Source: Flavobacterium sp. JAD_PAG50586_2
Lineage (GTDB): Bacteria; Bacteroidota; Bacteroidia; Flavobacteriales; Flavobacteriaceae
NCBI GenBank assembly: GCA_023213215.1
Contig: CP096136.1
Coordinates: 1,116,001-1,180,000, forward strand
Length of the DNA stretch: 64,000 bases
Direction: 5' to 3'
Of the stretch, positions 46,234 through 55,723 are shown one piece after another; position 1 is the stretch's first letter; the number at the start of each line of letters is the position of its first letter. A model generated the notes under the pieces. It did no database searches. It was not told the origin of the DNA and was given only the letters and a program-made list of their open reading frames with translations. The position numbers and the translations under genes are program-made.

Positions 46234-46387
46234 TATTTTTTAGGAAACCTTCGAAAAATTAAAGCCGTAAAAAGAAATAGCGGCTTTACCTGTTCAAATT
46301 GGTAGGAACAACAACACAATTAACAGTTTATTATCATTAAAACAGAAATGGAAACCCTAAATTTGGTAGACAATCAAAGCCAAAACC

Positions 46388-47116
46388 ATGAAAACACTGC
46401 TACTTTATTTCTTATCACTAAGCTGCCTTGCCGGCTTTTCACAGACTTCTAAAATTATCCACGGAAAAGTTTCTTATCAGAATAGCTATCAGGGGAATGT
46501 GGATGTCATTAATTTCAATACGAAAGAGGTTACCCAAACGAATACTTTGGGCGAATTCAATATTGAAGCTAAAAAAGGTGATGTCCTTATTTTTATGTCG
46601 GAGAACTTTGCTGACCAGAAACTTAAATTGACGGCGGGTGATTTAGAAAGAACAACCTTTATCATCAAATTGGAGGAAAAACCTGTTCCGCTGGAGGAAG
46701 TAGAGATACAGCAGGTAAAGGCTATTAAAGTTGAAGGTGGTGCCTATAATGCAATGAAGATAGCCAAAATTGAACGCGATGTTGCCCATCCCAGGAACAA
46801 GGATGTTTATACTGGTGAAATTGAGAATGGTGTCGACTTTGTGCAGATTGGAAAATGGGTTGGTAAGTTATTCAAAAGTAAAAACCCTAAGAATAAAAAA
46901 GCGGAGGAAACATTGCCTTTTAAGGAATATGCTACAACCAATTTCAATCCGGCGTTCTTTTCCAAAACACTGAAATTAAAGCCAGAGGAAACTTCCCGCT
47001 TTCTCGAATATTGCGAAGCCGATCCGGCCTCTAAAACTGTAGTAGAAAAAAATGATGAGCTGGCAGTCCTTGAATTCCTTATGACAAAAAAGACGGAGTT
47101 CGATAAACTAAAATAG
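46388..47116 (+). CDS. CarboxypepD_reg-like secreted protein
   Basis: A 242-residue protein with signal peptide (SCLAGFSQ) and a carboxypeptidase-regulatory-like beta sandwich (IIHGKVSYQNSYQGNVDVINFNTKEVTQTNTLGEFNIEAKKGDVLIF in parts; residues about 22-95). The remaining C-terminal half (KPVPLEEVEIQQVK onward) has no recognised fold. Related proteins are often outer-membrane or TonB-system accessories. Function unknown. Monocistronic; the R4 hairpin follows. Confidence 0.75.
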   Translation: MKTLLLYFLSLSCLAGFSQTSKIIHGKVSYQNSYQGNVDVINFNTKEVTQTNTLGEFNIEAKKGDVLIFMSENFADQKLKLTAGDLERTTFIIKLEEKPVPLEEVEIQQVKAIKVEGGAYNAMKIAKIERDVAHPRNKDVYTGEIENGVDFVQIGKWVGKLFKSKNPKNKKAEETLPFKEYATTNFNPAFFSKTLKLKPEETSRFLEYCEADPASKTVVEKNDELAVLEFLMTKKTEFDKLK

Positions 47117-47128
47117 ATCCGCTAAGTA

Positions 47129-47221
47129 CTAGCCCAGATAGGAACGGCATCCTTTTATGCCTGACCCGTTTTCAAAAACGGGTCAGGCATAAAAGATATA
47201 GTGGATAGCTGGATTAAGCTC
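47129..47221 (-). repeat. Dispersed hairpin repeat, copy R4
   Basis: Read leftward: TCCAGCTATCCACTATAT, an exceptionally long stem CTTTTATGCCTGACCCGTTTT paired over at least 20 bases with AAAACGGGTCAGGCATAAAAG, then GGATGCCGTTCCTATCTGGG. The stem's sequence is unrelated to those of R1-R3. Confidence 0.8.
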
Positions 47222-47267
47222 CTAAAAATTATAACAATTGTTAATCGGAATTTCGGTTAAGATTCTT

Positions 47268-47275
47268 TAGCTTTG
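47268..47275 (+). promoter_or_regulatory. Putative -7 box upstream of the acyl-CoA dehydrogenase
   Basis: TAGCTTTG matches TAnnTTTG; the start codon is 84 bases downstream. The leader includes the palindrome at 47318-47351. Confidence 0.4.
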
Positions 47276-47317
47276 CAAACGTTTTCGTAAAAGAAAACAA
47301 CAATTAGTTACAAACAG

Positions 47318-47351
47318 ATTGCTTCGCTGCACTGCGTTGCACTCGCAATGA
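47318..47351 (+). repeat. ATTGC/GCAAT palindromic REP-like sequence
   Basis: GATTGCTTCGCTGCACTGCG TTGCACTCGCAATGACA forms nested ATTGC/GCAAT and TGCA/TGCA pairs. Similar palindromes recur between genes in many bacteria. It sits in the leader of the dehydrogenase gene. Confidence 0.5.
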
Positions 47352-47358
47352 CATATGT

Positions 47359-48537
47359 ATGAAACCAGATTTATTTCAAGCTCCGGATTACTATTTATTA
47401 GATGATTTATTGACCGAAGAACACAAGCTAGTTCGTGATTCTGCGCGTGCGTGGGTTAAACGCGAAGTATCGCCAATTATAGAGGATTATGCTCAACGCG
47501 CTGAATTTCCTAAGCAAATCATTAAAGGTTTGGGTGAAATTGGTGGTTTTGGACCTTACATTCCAGAAGAATATGGAGGTGCCGGTTTAGACCAGATTTC
47601 TTATGGTTTGATTATGCAGGAAATTGAACGAGGTGATTCGGGTGTTCGCTCGACTTCATCGGTTCAGTCTTCTTTGGTGATGTATCCTATTTGGAAATTC
47701 GGAACCGAAGAGCAAAAGCAAAAATTCCTTCCAAAACTGGCAACCGGAGAATTCATGGGTTGTTTCGGATTGACAGAGCCTGATTTTGGTTCGAATCCGT
47801 CCGGAATGGTAACCAATTTCAAGGATATGGGCGACCATTATTTATTGAACGGTGCCAAAATGTGGATATCCAATGCGCCTTTTGCAGACGTTGCTGTAGT
47901 TTGGGCTAAAAATGAAGAAGGAAGAATTCACGGTTTGCTTGTAGAGCGTGGCATGGAAGGTTTTACAACTCCGGAAACACATAATAAATGGTCACTTCGA
48001 GCTTCGGCTACAGGTGAATTAATATTTGACAACGTAAAAGTGCCAAAAGAGAACCTTATGCCAGGAAAATCGGGATTAGGAGCGCCAATGCAATGTTTGG
48101 ATTCTGCCCGTTACGGAATTGCGTGGGGAGCCATCGGAGCTGCAATGGATTGTTACGACACTGCTTTACGATATTCAAAGGAAAGAATCCAGTTTGGGAA
48201 ACCGATTGGAGGATTCCAGTTGCAACAAAAGAAACTGGCCGAAATGATTACAGAAATCACAAAAGCGCAATTGCTAACCTGGAGATTGGGGGTTTTAAGA
48301 AACGAAGGAAAAGCAACTACGGCCCAAATTTCGATGGCGAAAAGAAATAACGTAGACATGGCGATCCATATTGCACGTGAAGCACGCCAGATGTTAGGCG
48401 GAATGGGAATTACAGGTGAATATTCGATCATGCGCCACAGTATGAATTTAGAATCTGTGATTACTTATGAAGGAACACACGATATCCATTTGTTGATTAC
48501 CGGTGCAGATATTACTGGAATTCCGGCTTTCAAATAA
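47359..48537 (+). CDS. Acyl-CoA dehydrogenase, glutaryl-CoA dehydrogenase-like
   Basis: A 392-residue flavoenzyme with N-terminal helical (LLDDLLTEEHKLVRDSARAWVKREV), middle beta (GCFGLTEPDFGSNPSGMVT, the FAD-binding signature) and C-terminal helical domains. The catalytic glutamate lies in ITYEGTHDIHLLI, the glutaryl-CoA dehydrogenase arrangement. Glutaryl-CoA would be dehydrogenated and decarboxylated in lysine or tryptophan breakdown. No neighbouring catabolic genes were seen, so the substrate is inferred from the family only. Confidence 0.87.
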   Translation: MKPDLFQAPDYYLLDDLLTEEHKLVRDSARAWVKREVSPIIEDYAQRAEFPKQIIKGLGEIGGFGPYIPEEYGGAGLDQISYGLIMQEIERGDSGVRSTSSVQSSLVMYPIWKFGTEEQKQKFLPKLATGEFMGCFGLTEPDFGSNPSGMVTNFKDMGDHYLLNGAKMWISNAPFADVAVVWAKNEEGRIHGLLVERGMEGFTTPETHNKWSLRASATGELIFDNVKVPKENLMPGKSGLGAPMQCLDSARYGIAWGAIGAAMDCYDTALRYSKERIQFGKPIGGFQLQQKKLAEMITEITKAQLLTWRLGVLRNEGKATTAQISMAKRNNVDMAIHIAREARQMLGGMGITGEYSIMRHSMNLESVITYEGTHDIHLLITGADITGIPAFK

Positions 48538-48653
48538 GATGAAACCATAGAAAAAATTATACAAAATGCTTCTCAGTTACGGGAAGCATTTTTACTTTTA
48601 CTCCGCTTCAAAACCTTTGGATTCCTGAAGCCGTATATATAAAAAAACTTGCT

Positions 48654-49436
48654 ATGAATATACCAACAATCAATCAAAAAATACAATCGCATAAAGACGC
48701 CTTATTGCAACATCCACTTTACGAAAAAGTAAAAACCATGGATGACCTGCATCAGTTTTTGGAAAGCCATGTGTATGCTGTTTGGGATTTTATGTCGCTG
48801 CTAAAAGCATTGCAAAGCAAATTAACCTGTACCACAACACCTTGGTTTGCTTCTCAAAATCCGGAAACGAGATATTTAATCAACGAAATTGTTTTGGCAG
48901 AAGAAAGCGATTTGACTTTAGACGGAAAACGTTTGAGTCATTTTGAAATGTATGTGGAGGCGATGCAAAGCTGTGGTGCCCAAACATCAGAATTAGAAAC
49001 ATTTCTGCAAAATGTCATTGCTACCAATAACGTCTTTATCGCCATCAAACAAAGTAATCTACATCCAAAGATTAAAGCTTTTTTAGATTTCACCTTCCGA
49101 GTGATTGAAGAAGGGAAAGCACATAAAATTGCCGCAGCTTTTACTTTTGGGAGAGAAGATTTGATTCCGAATATGTTTACCGAAATCCTTAAAAGCTTTC
49201 AGCAGAATTTTCCCGAAGCCGATTTATCCAAACTGGTTTATTATTTCGAAAGGCATATAGAATTAGATGCTGACGAACACGGTCCGATGGCCATGCAGAT
49301 GATTTCGGAACTTTGCCAGGAAGACGAACACAAATGGAAAGACGTTGCCGAAATCTCTATTCTTGCACTCGAAAAACGCATTGGACTTTGGGATGCTATA
49401 GAAGAAAAAATAGTCCAAAAACCGGAATTGGTTTAA
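48654..49436 (+). CDS. DUF3050 domain-containing protein
   Basis: A 260-residue all-helical protein of the DUF3050 family (heme-oxygenase-like/TENA-related fold proposed). Typical segments: HPLYEKVKTMDDLHQFLESHVYAVWDFMSLLKALQ, LINEIVLAEESD and the late YYFERHIELDADEHGPMAMQM with His/Glu positions that could bind a di-metal or heme group. The biochemical role is unknown. Follows the dehydrogenase after 116 bases. Confidence 0.8.
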   Translation: MNIPTINQKIQSHKDALLQHPLYEKVKTMDDLHQFLESHVYAVWDFMSLLKALQSKLTCTTTPWFASQNPETRYLINEIVLAEESDLTLDGKRLSHFEMYVEAMQSCGAQTSELETFLQNVIATNNVFIAIKQSNLHPKIKAFLDFTFRVIEEGKAHKIAAAFTFGREDLIPNMFTEILKSFQQNFPEADLSKLVYYFERHIELDADEHGPMAMQMISELCQEDEHKWKDVAEISILALEKRIGLWDAIEEKIVQKPELV

Positions 49437-49515
49437 GATAGTAAGCGGGCACAATAGTAATGAGTCAGTTTTTTTATAACTAAACCGTTATTGGCTTAAC
49501 TTCGTATATGATATT

Positions 49516-50208
49516 ATGAAGCATCTTATAAAAATACTCTTTACATTCTTTGCTGTATTGTTTCTTTTAGGATGCAGTAGTGAAAATGCCGTGACACAAC
49601 CAAAAAATTACAAATACCTTGCACTTGGAGACAGTTATACTATTGGCCAGAGTGTTTGCGAAACCTGCCGTTTCCCGGTCCAATTGAAAGACAGCATTGC
49701 AAAATACCTAAATCCAAACGATACATTTCTGGTCAGGATCATTGCCCAAACCGGATGGAAAACAACGGATTTAAAATTGGCAGTTGCGGCCGAAAGTCCA
49801 CCTACAGATTATGATTTGGTTACGCTTTTAATTGGCGTTAACAACCAATTTCAGAACAAGCCTTTTAGTTTATACGAGCAGGAATTTCCCGAATTGGTCA
49901 ATACTGCTATCCAAAAAGCAAAAGGGGATAAGAATAATGTGATTGTAGTTTCGATACCGGATTATGCTTTCACTCCTTTCGGGCAGGGCTCGTCTACAAT
50001 ATCAGAAGGCATCTTTCAATATAATGAATTTGCTAAAAATTATTGCCTGGTAAACGATATTACTTTTGTCAATATTACTGATATTACCCGTCAGGGTCTA
50101 TTGGAACCCGAATTAGTTGCTAGCGATGGATTGCATCCTTCCACTATTGCCTATTCCAAATTTATCGAAAGGATTTTGCCTGAGGCGAGAGTCAAAATGA
50201 CAGATTAA
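49516..50208 (+). CDS. SGNH/GDSL hydrolase, lipoprotein
   Basis: A 230-residue lipoprotein (lipobox LLGCSS, Cys near residue 20). The SGNH hydrolase fold has the catalytic Ser in LGDSYTIG, the GxNN block (LIGVNNQ) and the Asp/His pair in SDGLHPS. It would hydrolyse esters on lipids, glycans or peptidoglycan-linked acetyl groups in the periplasm or outer membrane. It converges on the ferredoxin gene. Confidence 0.85.
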   Translation: MKHLIKILFTFFAVLFLLGCSSENAVTQPKNYKYLALGDSYTIGQSVCETCRFPVQLKDSIAKYLNPNDTFLVRIIAQTGWKTTDLKLAVAAESPPTDYDLVTLLIGVNNQFQNKPFSLYEQEFPELVNTAIQKAKGDKNNVIVVSIPDYAFTPFGQGSSTISEGIFQYNEFAKNYCLVNDITFVNITDITRQGLLEPELVASDGLHPSTIAYSKFIERILPEARVKMTD

Positions 50209-50219
50209 AATGTTCTTTT

Positions 50220-50552
50220 TTACTGCTCCGGAGCAATCTCAATTTCCAGACCTTCCAAAGCTGACGTGATTGGAATTTGGCAACCCAAACGGCTGTTTTC
50301 CTTTACGTGGTAGGCTTCCCAAAGCATTGCTTCTTCGTCTGGATTTCTTTCCAGTGAAATAACATCGTTTAGCACATAGCATTGGCAGGAAGCGCACATT
50401 GCCATTCCGCCACAGATACCTATTGTTCCTTCCTCAGCCAATTCATAAGCGCGAATTACCTCCATGATGTTCATATTCATATCGGTTGGTGCCTGAATTT
50501 CATGGGTTACGCCTTCGCGATCTGTTATTTTTATGGTAACGTCTTGTGCCAT
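50220..50552 (-). CDS. Adrenodoxin-type 2Fe-2S ferredoxin
   Basis: A 110-residue [2Fe-2S] ferredoxin with the C-x5-C-x2-C pattern in ICGGMAMCASC and a distal Cys in RLGCQI. An adrenodoxin-like fold electron carrier. It is last in the leftward run from mrp and could accept electrons from the FAD reductase at 51735. An additional Cys (QCYVL) lies next to the cluster motif. Confidence 0.88.
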   Translation of the reverse strand: MAQDVTIKITDREGVTHEIQAPTDMNMNIMEVIRAYELAEEGTIGICGGMAMCASCQCYVLNDVISLERNPDEEAMLWEAYHVKENSRLGCQIPITSALEGLEIEIAPEQ

Positions 50553-50553
50553 T

Positions 50554-51168
50554 TTAGCTTTTCAAATAATCAATCAAATACTTTTTTAAATAATCTTCCT
50601 TGTTGGACTGCTTTTTGAACTTTTCCAGGAGTTCCGGTTTATCAGATAAAATCTCCTTTAGCCTATTCTTAGTTAATGTGGTTAATTCTGCTGTTGCAAA
50701 ATTAAAAAACATCGTTTTTTTAGTTTGGTTCGTACCACCGAATTCCATACTTCCAGTCATTGCATCGGTGGTAAACTGGGTATTGTTTGACAAGACATCA
50801 AAAATGGCATATTTTAAAAGATATTCCACTTTATAAAATACAAATTTATGCAAATCATTAGGCAGGATAGTTCCATCGGAGGATACAATAAAAATTCGTT
50901 TGCCATCGCAAAATCCAAAAACGTTTCCTATTTCACGGCTTTCTTTTTTGGAAATATCGAGAGCGTAAACTTTTAAGGTACTTGTTGCAGAAAGTTCTAT
51001 CTGTTTATCAATAATTGGATACTCGAGCTTTATGGAAGGTCTGTTATTTTTAAATTCGTTATAATCCCTGTACACTCCTGGTTTCTTTTCTAAGTCAGAA
51101 ATAATCGGATATTGAGCAAACGCTTTAGCAACTCCTAAAAACAAAATAATTAGAATTAGTTTTTTCAT
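50554..51168 (-). CDS. Secreted protein of unknown function
   Basis: Not recognised. A 204-residue protein with signal peptide (GVAKAFAQ) and mixed alpha/beta body; the C-terminal 60 residues are Lys-rich and helical (NFATAELTTLTKNRLKEILSDKPELLEKFKKQ in parts). The start overlaps the end of the COQ7-like gene by 4 bases, so it is translationally coupled in the redox operon. Confidence 0.65.
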   Translation of the reverse strand: MKKLILIILFLGVAKAFAQYPIISDLEKKPGVYRDYNEFKNNRPSIKLEYPIIDKQIELSATSTLKVYALDISKKESREIGNVFGFCDGKRIFIVSSDGTILPNDLHKFVFYKVEYLLKYAIFDVLSNNTQFTTDAMTGSMEFGGTNQTKKTMFFNFATAELTTLTKNRLKEILSDKPELLEKFKKQSNKEDYLKKYLIDYLKS

Positions 51169-51734
51169 GGCCTATTTTTACAATATTGGTTAGATTGTTC
51201 TACAGGATATTTTTGGTCCAAATCGATGTCGTTAAATCCTTTTCCTGTTCCCCAGGAGAATAATTTTTCAAAAAACGGAAGCATCTTATTGTCTTTTATC
51301 TTTTCGAGGAAATAGACTTCATGCTCTTTTTCCTTGATTCCCATTTCGTAAAGAATGTGGTCGTATTTTGAAATGCCGAGCTCATTAAAAAAGTGTTTCA
51401 TCCTGAAATATTCACACACATTACCGCTTTCTAATCGTCCGGCAAAATAAAATGGCATAAACCAGCCTATAACATAACAGCTTCCAGAAATTACTTTACC
51501 AATAATATAGAATTTGATTTCGTACCATTTGGAAATTGGAATACCAAAGTCATTCAAAATCTGTAGAACCTCTGCACGGTGATTCCATTCGTCCAGTTCG
51601 ATTTGATGGATTTCTGCCTTCTGGATTGGATCTTTGACTGAACCCGCATGACCCTGATAAGCAAAAGAAGCAGCTTTCTCTGCGGAATACGCTTTCTTTA
51701 ATAAATCTATTAATTCAGGATGGTTGAGTTGCAT
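51165..51734 (-). CDS. COQ7/demethoxyubiquinone hydroxylase-like di-iron protein
   Basis: A 189-residue ferritin-like helical-bundle protein with the ExnExxH pairs: AEKAASFAYQGHAG, EIHQIELDEWNHRAEV and MGIKEKEHEVYFLEKI (GIKEKEHE). The family includes COQ7 hydroxylases and related di-iron oxygenases. Flavobacteria make menaquinone, so the substrate may differ from ubiquinone precursors. It directly abuts the reductase gene (one base between stop and ATG), which supports an electron-donor relationship. Confidence 0.78.
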   Translation of the reverse strand: MQLNHPELIDLLKKAYSAEKAASFAYQGHAGSVKDPIQKAEIHQIELDEWNHRAEVLQILNDFGIPISKWYEIKFYIIGKVISGSCYVIGWFMPFYFAGRLESGNVCEYFRMKHFFNELGISKYDHILYEMGIKEKEHEVYFLEKIKDNKMLPFFEKLFSWGTGKGFNDIDLDQKYPVEQSNQYCKNRP

Positions 51735-52792
51735 TTAATCTATTGATTTTACTACCGCCTTTTCGGCTTCTTTTCTTGTTCCGTCAAATCCGTCGACGCC
51801 AGAAACTGTGGTGTATTTCAACACGTATTTTTTCCTGGATTGATTCGGCTGTATACGCTTTGGCACATTAATGTTGCCTCATGGAAACCACACAAAATCA
51901 ATTTCAGTTTTCCGGGATAGGTATTCACATCACCAATAGCGTAAATTCCGTCGATATTGGTTTGGTAATCCAAAGCGTTATTTACTTTGATGGCATTTTT
52001 TTCTATATCGAGTCCCCAGTTGGCAATGGCACCCAATTTAGGTGTCAATCCGAAAAGCGGAATAAAATAATCCGTAACAACATTCATCCTCGCTCCATTC
52101 GCTTCAATATCAACAGATTCAATTCTTTCAGATCCTTTGAACCCTATTACTTCGGCGGGAGTTATCAATTTTATCTTTCCGGCCGATTTTAATTCCTGCA
52201 CTTTCTCAACGGAATCCAATGCACCGCGGAATTCATTCCTTCTATGCACTAATGTTACGGAAGCTGCAACGTCAGAGAGAAAAATACTCCAGTCCAAAGC
52301 CGAATCACCGCCACCGGAAATGACCACATTTTTACCACGGTATTTTTCGGGGTCTTTAACAAAATAATCTACGCCACGGTCTTCTTTTTCATAAAATTCT
52401 AAATCTTTTAGGATAGGCTTTCTAGGCTCGAAAGTTCCTAAACCTCCGGCAATAGCAATAGCCTTTGCGTGATGAGTAGTTCCCTCATTAGTAGTGACTA
52501 TGAAAGTCCCATCCTCCAATTTCTGAATAGTTTCAGCGGTTTCACCAAGGGTAAATCCTGGCTGGAATTGTTTAATCTGTTCCATGAGGTTGTTTACCAA
52601 ATCTCCTGCTAACACTTCAGGATAGCCCGGAATATCATAGATGGGTTTTTTGGGATATAACTCAGAAAGCTGTCCGCCAATTTGTGGCAGGGCATCAATT
52701 ATGTGGCATTTTAATTTTAATAATCCCGCTTCAAAAACAGCAAAAAGTCCGGTTGGTCCGGCACCGATTATTAGTATATCTGTTTCAATCAT
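51735..52792 (-). CDS. NAD(P)/FAD-dependent oxidoreductase, ferredoxin reductase-like (one-base frameshift)
   Basis: A thioredoxin-reductase-like flavoprotein. It has the N-terminal FAD motif IGAGPTGLFAVFEAG, the NADPH motif ISGGGDSALDW and a late IYAIGDVNTYPGKLKLI. The T6 run 51828-51833 lacks a base; adding it gives NPGKKYVLKYTTVSGVDGFDG and a C-terminus ending KSID, 352 residues in all, just before the COQ7-like ATG. The start is the ATG at 52792. Related proteins are ferredoxin-NADP reductases. It fits a mrp-nifU-reductase-ferredoxin Fe-S/redox operon. Confidence 0.87.
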
Positions 52793-53032
52793 TTTTTTCG
52801 TGGCATAATCCAAGGTTTTCGTCCTGACAAAGGTTGGAAAACTCTGGTTCAAATAATATGATTCTTGTCATTTTGTAAATATGAGTTAAGGATTACCTCA
52901 CTTTACTTTTTATTTTAATTGTGTTCGTAAATGCTATGCACTTGGAGTTCCATGACTACATAAAGCCCAAGATAATCAATATTTTAAACGGTCTCTATTT
53001 GTAGCGCTTATTTTTGATTAAACAAATTAATC

Positions 53033-54199
53033 TTACAATAATTTGTATCCAAAGCTTACTGCCAAAGTATTGTATTTAGCGGTCAAATCTACATATCTTG
53101 AAAGTAAATTACGACCAAATTCATACTTAACATCCAAAGTATATCTTTTATTAAACAAACAACCTATTCCTAAAGACGGAGATACGTTTGCCCGAACATC
53201 ATAATTCTCAAATTTTGAACTTCCTGCTAATCCGTAGGTCATATATCCATTAATAAATAAAAGTGCTTTTGGATTTAAAAGTATGTATTTTCTCAATCCA
53301 CCAGCTATATCAATCGTTTTGTAATCCGCTTCAATATCTGTAGTACCGAATCCGATGTTACCTTTACTTTTATACTGCTGGTAACTGACTTCAATCAGCA
53401 AAGAATAATTTTTTCTTTTATTGGATAGATTAATTTCTGCTTCAATAGCAGGACGGAACTTTGCTTTGCTGCCAAAATCAGCGCTATAGTTTCCGTCATC
53501 ATATTTAAGACTGGAAATACCAACGCCCGCTTTTGCATATAATTCAAATGTGTTTATTACTTTTTTAGCCCTAAAATCGGTCATTCCTGAAGCTTTGCAT
53601 AAATTGTATTCCTTAAATAAATCGGACAATCTATCCTTTTCGTACTCCAGATGATTAATATCATCCTGAGTTATTTTGTCGCATTTCAAGGAATTCAAAA
53701 GTTCCTGTTTGTAGGTATTATTTTTACCGAATCCACCTTCCTGAGCAAACATTTTAAAGGTAAGCTGTGTAATCGGTGAACCGTTTAGGTTGTAAAAAAA
53801 CCTTGTGAAATTATCATTTTTGTACGTATACAAATTAGCTTCTCCTTCTATCAATACTCTTAAAACAAGCGTGTCCTCCTCTAGATTCAATGCCTTTCCT
53901 GCTGTTAAAGTATTATACTGATCACTTGATTTGTCCAATTTAACTTTGGTTTTAACAAACTTGAATTCGTTAACTCCAAATTCCTTAAATTCACTGAACG
54001 AAATTACTTTTGAAGTTGAATTTTCCTCCGTTTTAAGAGTAAATTCTGTTGGATTCAATTCCCAATCTTCATCCCTTATCAAGCATTCAACTCTAGTGTC
54101 TTTCGCATCAATATAATATCCCTTAGCGAATGTTTTTTGCGAATATAATTTAGTAAAGCATACTGCAACAACGGCAATGATTGTAAATTTTAATCTCAT
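53033..54199 (-). CDS. Outer-membrane beta-barrel-like protein of unknown function
   Basis: Not recognised by function. A 388-residue protein with signal peptide (FTKLYSQ). Residues about 20-220 form an unassigned soluble part (TRVECLIRDEDW, CDKITQDDINHLEYEKDRLSDLF). The C-terminal 150 residues alternate hydrophobic strands (LDVKYEFGRNLLSRYVDL, TLAVSFGYKLL) and end in a Leu, suggesting an outer-membrane barrel. It interrupts the Fe-S operon between nifU and the reductase, on the same strand. The 240 bases downstream hold nothing recognisable. Confidence 0.65.
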   Translation of the reverse strand: MRLKFTIIAVVAVCFTKLYSQKTFAKGYYIDAKDTRVECLIRDEDWELNPTEFTLKTEENSTSKVISFSEFKEFGVNEFKFVKTKVKLDKSSDQYNTLTAGKALNLEEDTLVLRVLIEGEANLYTYKNDNFTRFFYNLNGSPITQLTFKMFAQEGGFGKNNTYKQELLNSLKCDKITQDDINHLEYEKDRLSDLFKEYNLCKASGMTDFRAKKVINTFELYAKAGVGISSLKYDDGNYSADFGSKAKFRPAIEAEINLSNKRKNYSLLIEVSYQQYKSKGNIGFGTTDIEADYKTIDIAGGLRKYILLNPKALLFINGYMTYGLAGSSKFENYDVRANVSPSLGIGCLFNKRYTLDVKYEFGRNLLSRYVDLTAKYNTLAVSFGYKLL

Positions 54200-54220
54200 T
54201 TTATTAATTGGTTTATATGG

Positions 54221-54460
54221 TTAGGCAATATTCTCGACTGTTTCTATTTGTGGCGCATATTTTTTTATAGTTGTTTCTACACCAGCTTTCATAGTGCTAA
54301 TACTCAAACTACAAGAGGTACATGCACCCTGCAGACGCACTTTCACATGTTTCTCATCTTCAATGGAAACCAGACTGATATCACCACCGTCAGAATTCAG
54401 GAATGGCCTGATTTCGTTTAGTGCTTTTTCTACGTTTAAAGTTAATTCTTCTGTAGTCAT
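54221..54460 (-). CDS. NifU C-terminal domain Fe-S scaffold
   Basis: A 79-residue NifU/Nfu domain protein with the CxxC motif in GACTSCSLS (residues about 46-54), which holds a bridging [4Fe-4S] cluster. NFLNSDGGDISLV matches the family start. It starts 1 base after the mrp stop and is co-transcribed with it. Confidence 0.9.
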   Translation of the reverse strand: MTTEELTLNVEKALNEIRPFLNSDGGDISLVSIEDEKHVKVRLQGACTSCSLSISTMKAGVETTIKKYAPQIETVENIA

Positions 54461-54461
54461 T

Positions 54462-55593
54462 TTATTTTCCTTTAACGGCTGAGCAACCAGCCATAGTTGT
54501 TATTTTGATTGCTTCTGTTGGCGGAAGGCTTTCGTTGCGGCTTACCGTTTCCTGTACCACATTCCTTGTAATATCTTCAAATACTTTTTCGATTACCGAT
54601 GCTGTCTGCAGTGCTGCAGGACGACCGTAGTCTCCGGCTTCACGGATGCTTTGCACCAATGGAACCTCGCCTAAAAACGGCACCTGTAAATCTTCTGCCA
54701 GGTTTTTAGCACCGCCTTGTCCAAAGATGTAATACTTGTTGTTTGGCAATTCTTCTGGCGTAAAGTAAGCCATATTTTCTATAATTCCTAAAACAGGAAC
54801 ATTGATCGCGTCAGACAGGAACATTGAAACTCCTTTTTGGCATCTGCTAAAGCGACAGCCTGTGGCGTACTTACAACAACGGCTCCGGTAATTGGTAGCG
54901 ACTGCATGATGGACAAATGAATATCTCCGGTTCCTGGTGGCAAATCGATAAGCATGAAATCCAACTGTCCCCAATCGGCATCAAAAATCATTTGATTCAA
55001 TGCTTTGGAAGCCATTGGCCCACGCCATATTACAGCCTGGCTTGGAGAAGTAAAAATCCGATAGAAAGTATTTTGATTTCGTAGCTTTCTACAGGTTTCA
55101 TCTTTGATTTTCCGTTAACCTCAACTGAAATCGGTTTCTCGTTTTCGACATCAAACATGATTGGCATGCTTGGCCCATAAATATCGGCATCCAGAATTCC
55201 TACCTTGAAACCCATTTTGGCTAAAGTCACGGCTAAATTGGCTGTAACTGTTGATTTTCCAACACCACCTTTTCCTGAAGCCACCGCAATAATATTGCTG
55301 ATTCCCGGAATGGCTTTTCCTTTTATTTCATTTGGATTTGCAGAGGTTTCCACTTTGATATTCACTTTCACTACAGCATCTGGTGAGAATTTTTCGTGGA
55401 TCAGTTTCCGGATATCGTCTTCAGCACGTTTCTTAATGTGCATTGCCGGGGTTGCAATTAGTAAATCTACGATTACTTCGTTTCCAAAAGTCAGTACGTT
55501 TTTCACGGCACCGCTTTCCACCATATTTTTTCCTTCGCCTGCAATGGTAATTGTTTCCAATGCCGAAAGGATTTCTTTTCTGTCTAATTTCAT
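54462..55593 (-). CDS. Mrp/NBP35 family P-loop Fe-S carrier ATPase (two one-base frameshifts)
   Basis: Iron-sulfur cluster carrier. An N-terminal DUF59/MIP18 domain (ILSALETITIAGEGKNMVESGAV) precedes the MinD/Mrp ATPase core with Walker A AVASGKGGVGKST, switch segment LIDLPPGTGDIHL and the late GQGGAKNLAED. The plus-strand A5 run 55052-55056 and T5 run 54834-54838 each lack a base. Restored, the frames join as IGFFTSPSQAVIWRGPMASKAL and ADAKKGVSMFLSD to give 377 residues, normal for the family. nifU follows one base later. Confidence 0.88.
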
Positions 55594-55723
55594 TTGTTTG
55601 CTTACTGTTAACTATTTACAGCCTTTTATTAAGACTGAATACAGATTGCAAAGATAAGACGAAAAGTGTTGAAACTATCGCTATTGAATTGAAAAATTTT
55701 ATGCCGAAATAGGCAACTGTGTT

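Noticed and set aside
46089..46319. 76-residue frame on the minus strand between the regulator and 46388
   Set aside because: It spans the TGTTACA dyads and has Cys/Phe-rich composition without any domain. It looks like a chance frame in AT-rich DNA.
8870..47221. Integron attC sites for the R1-R4 hairpins
   Set aside because: No GTTRRRY/RYYYAAC core pair, no integrase and no cassette-like ORFs between consecutive copies, which lie 9-21 kb apart in mixed orientation.
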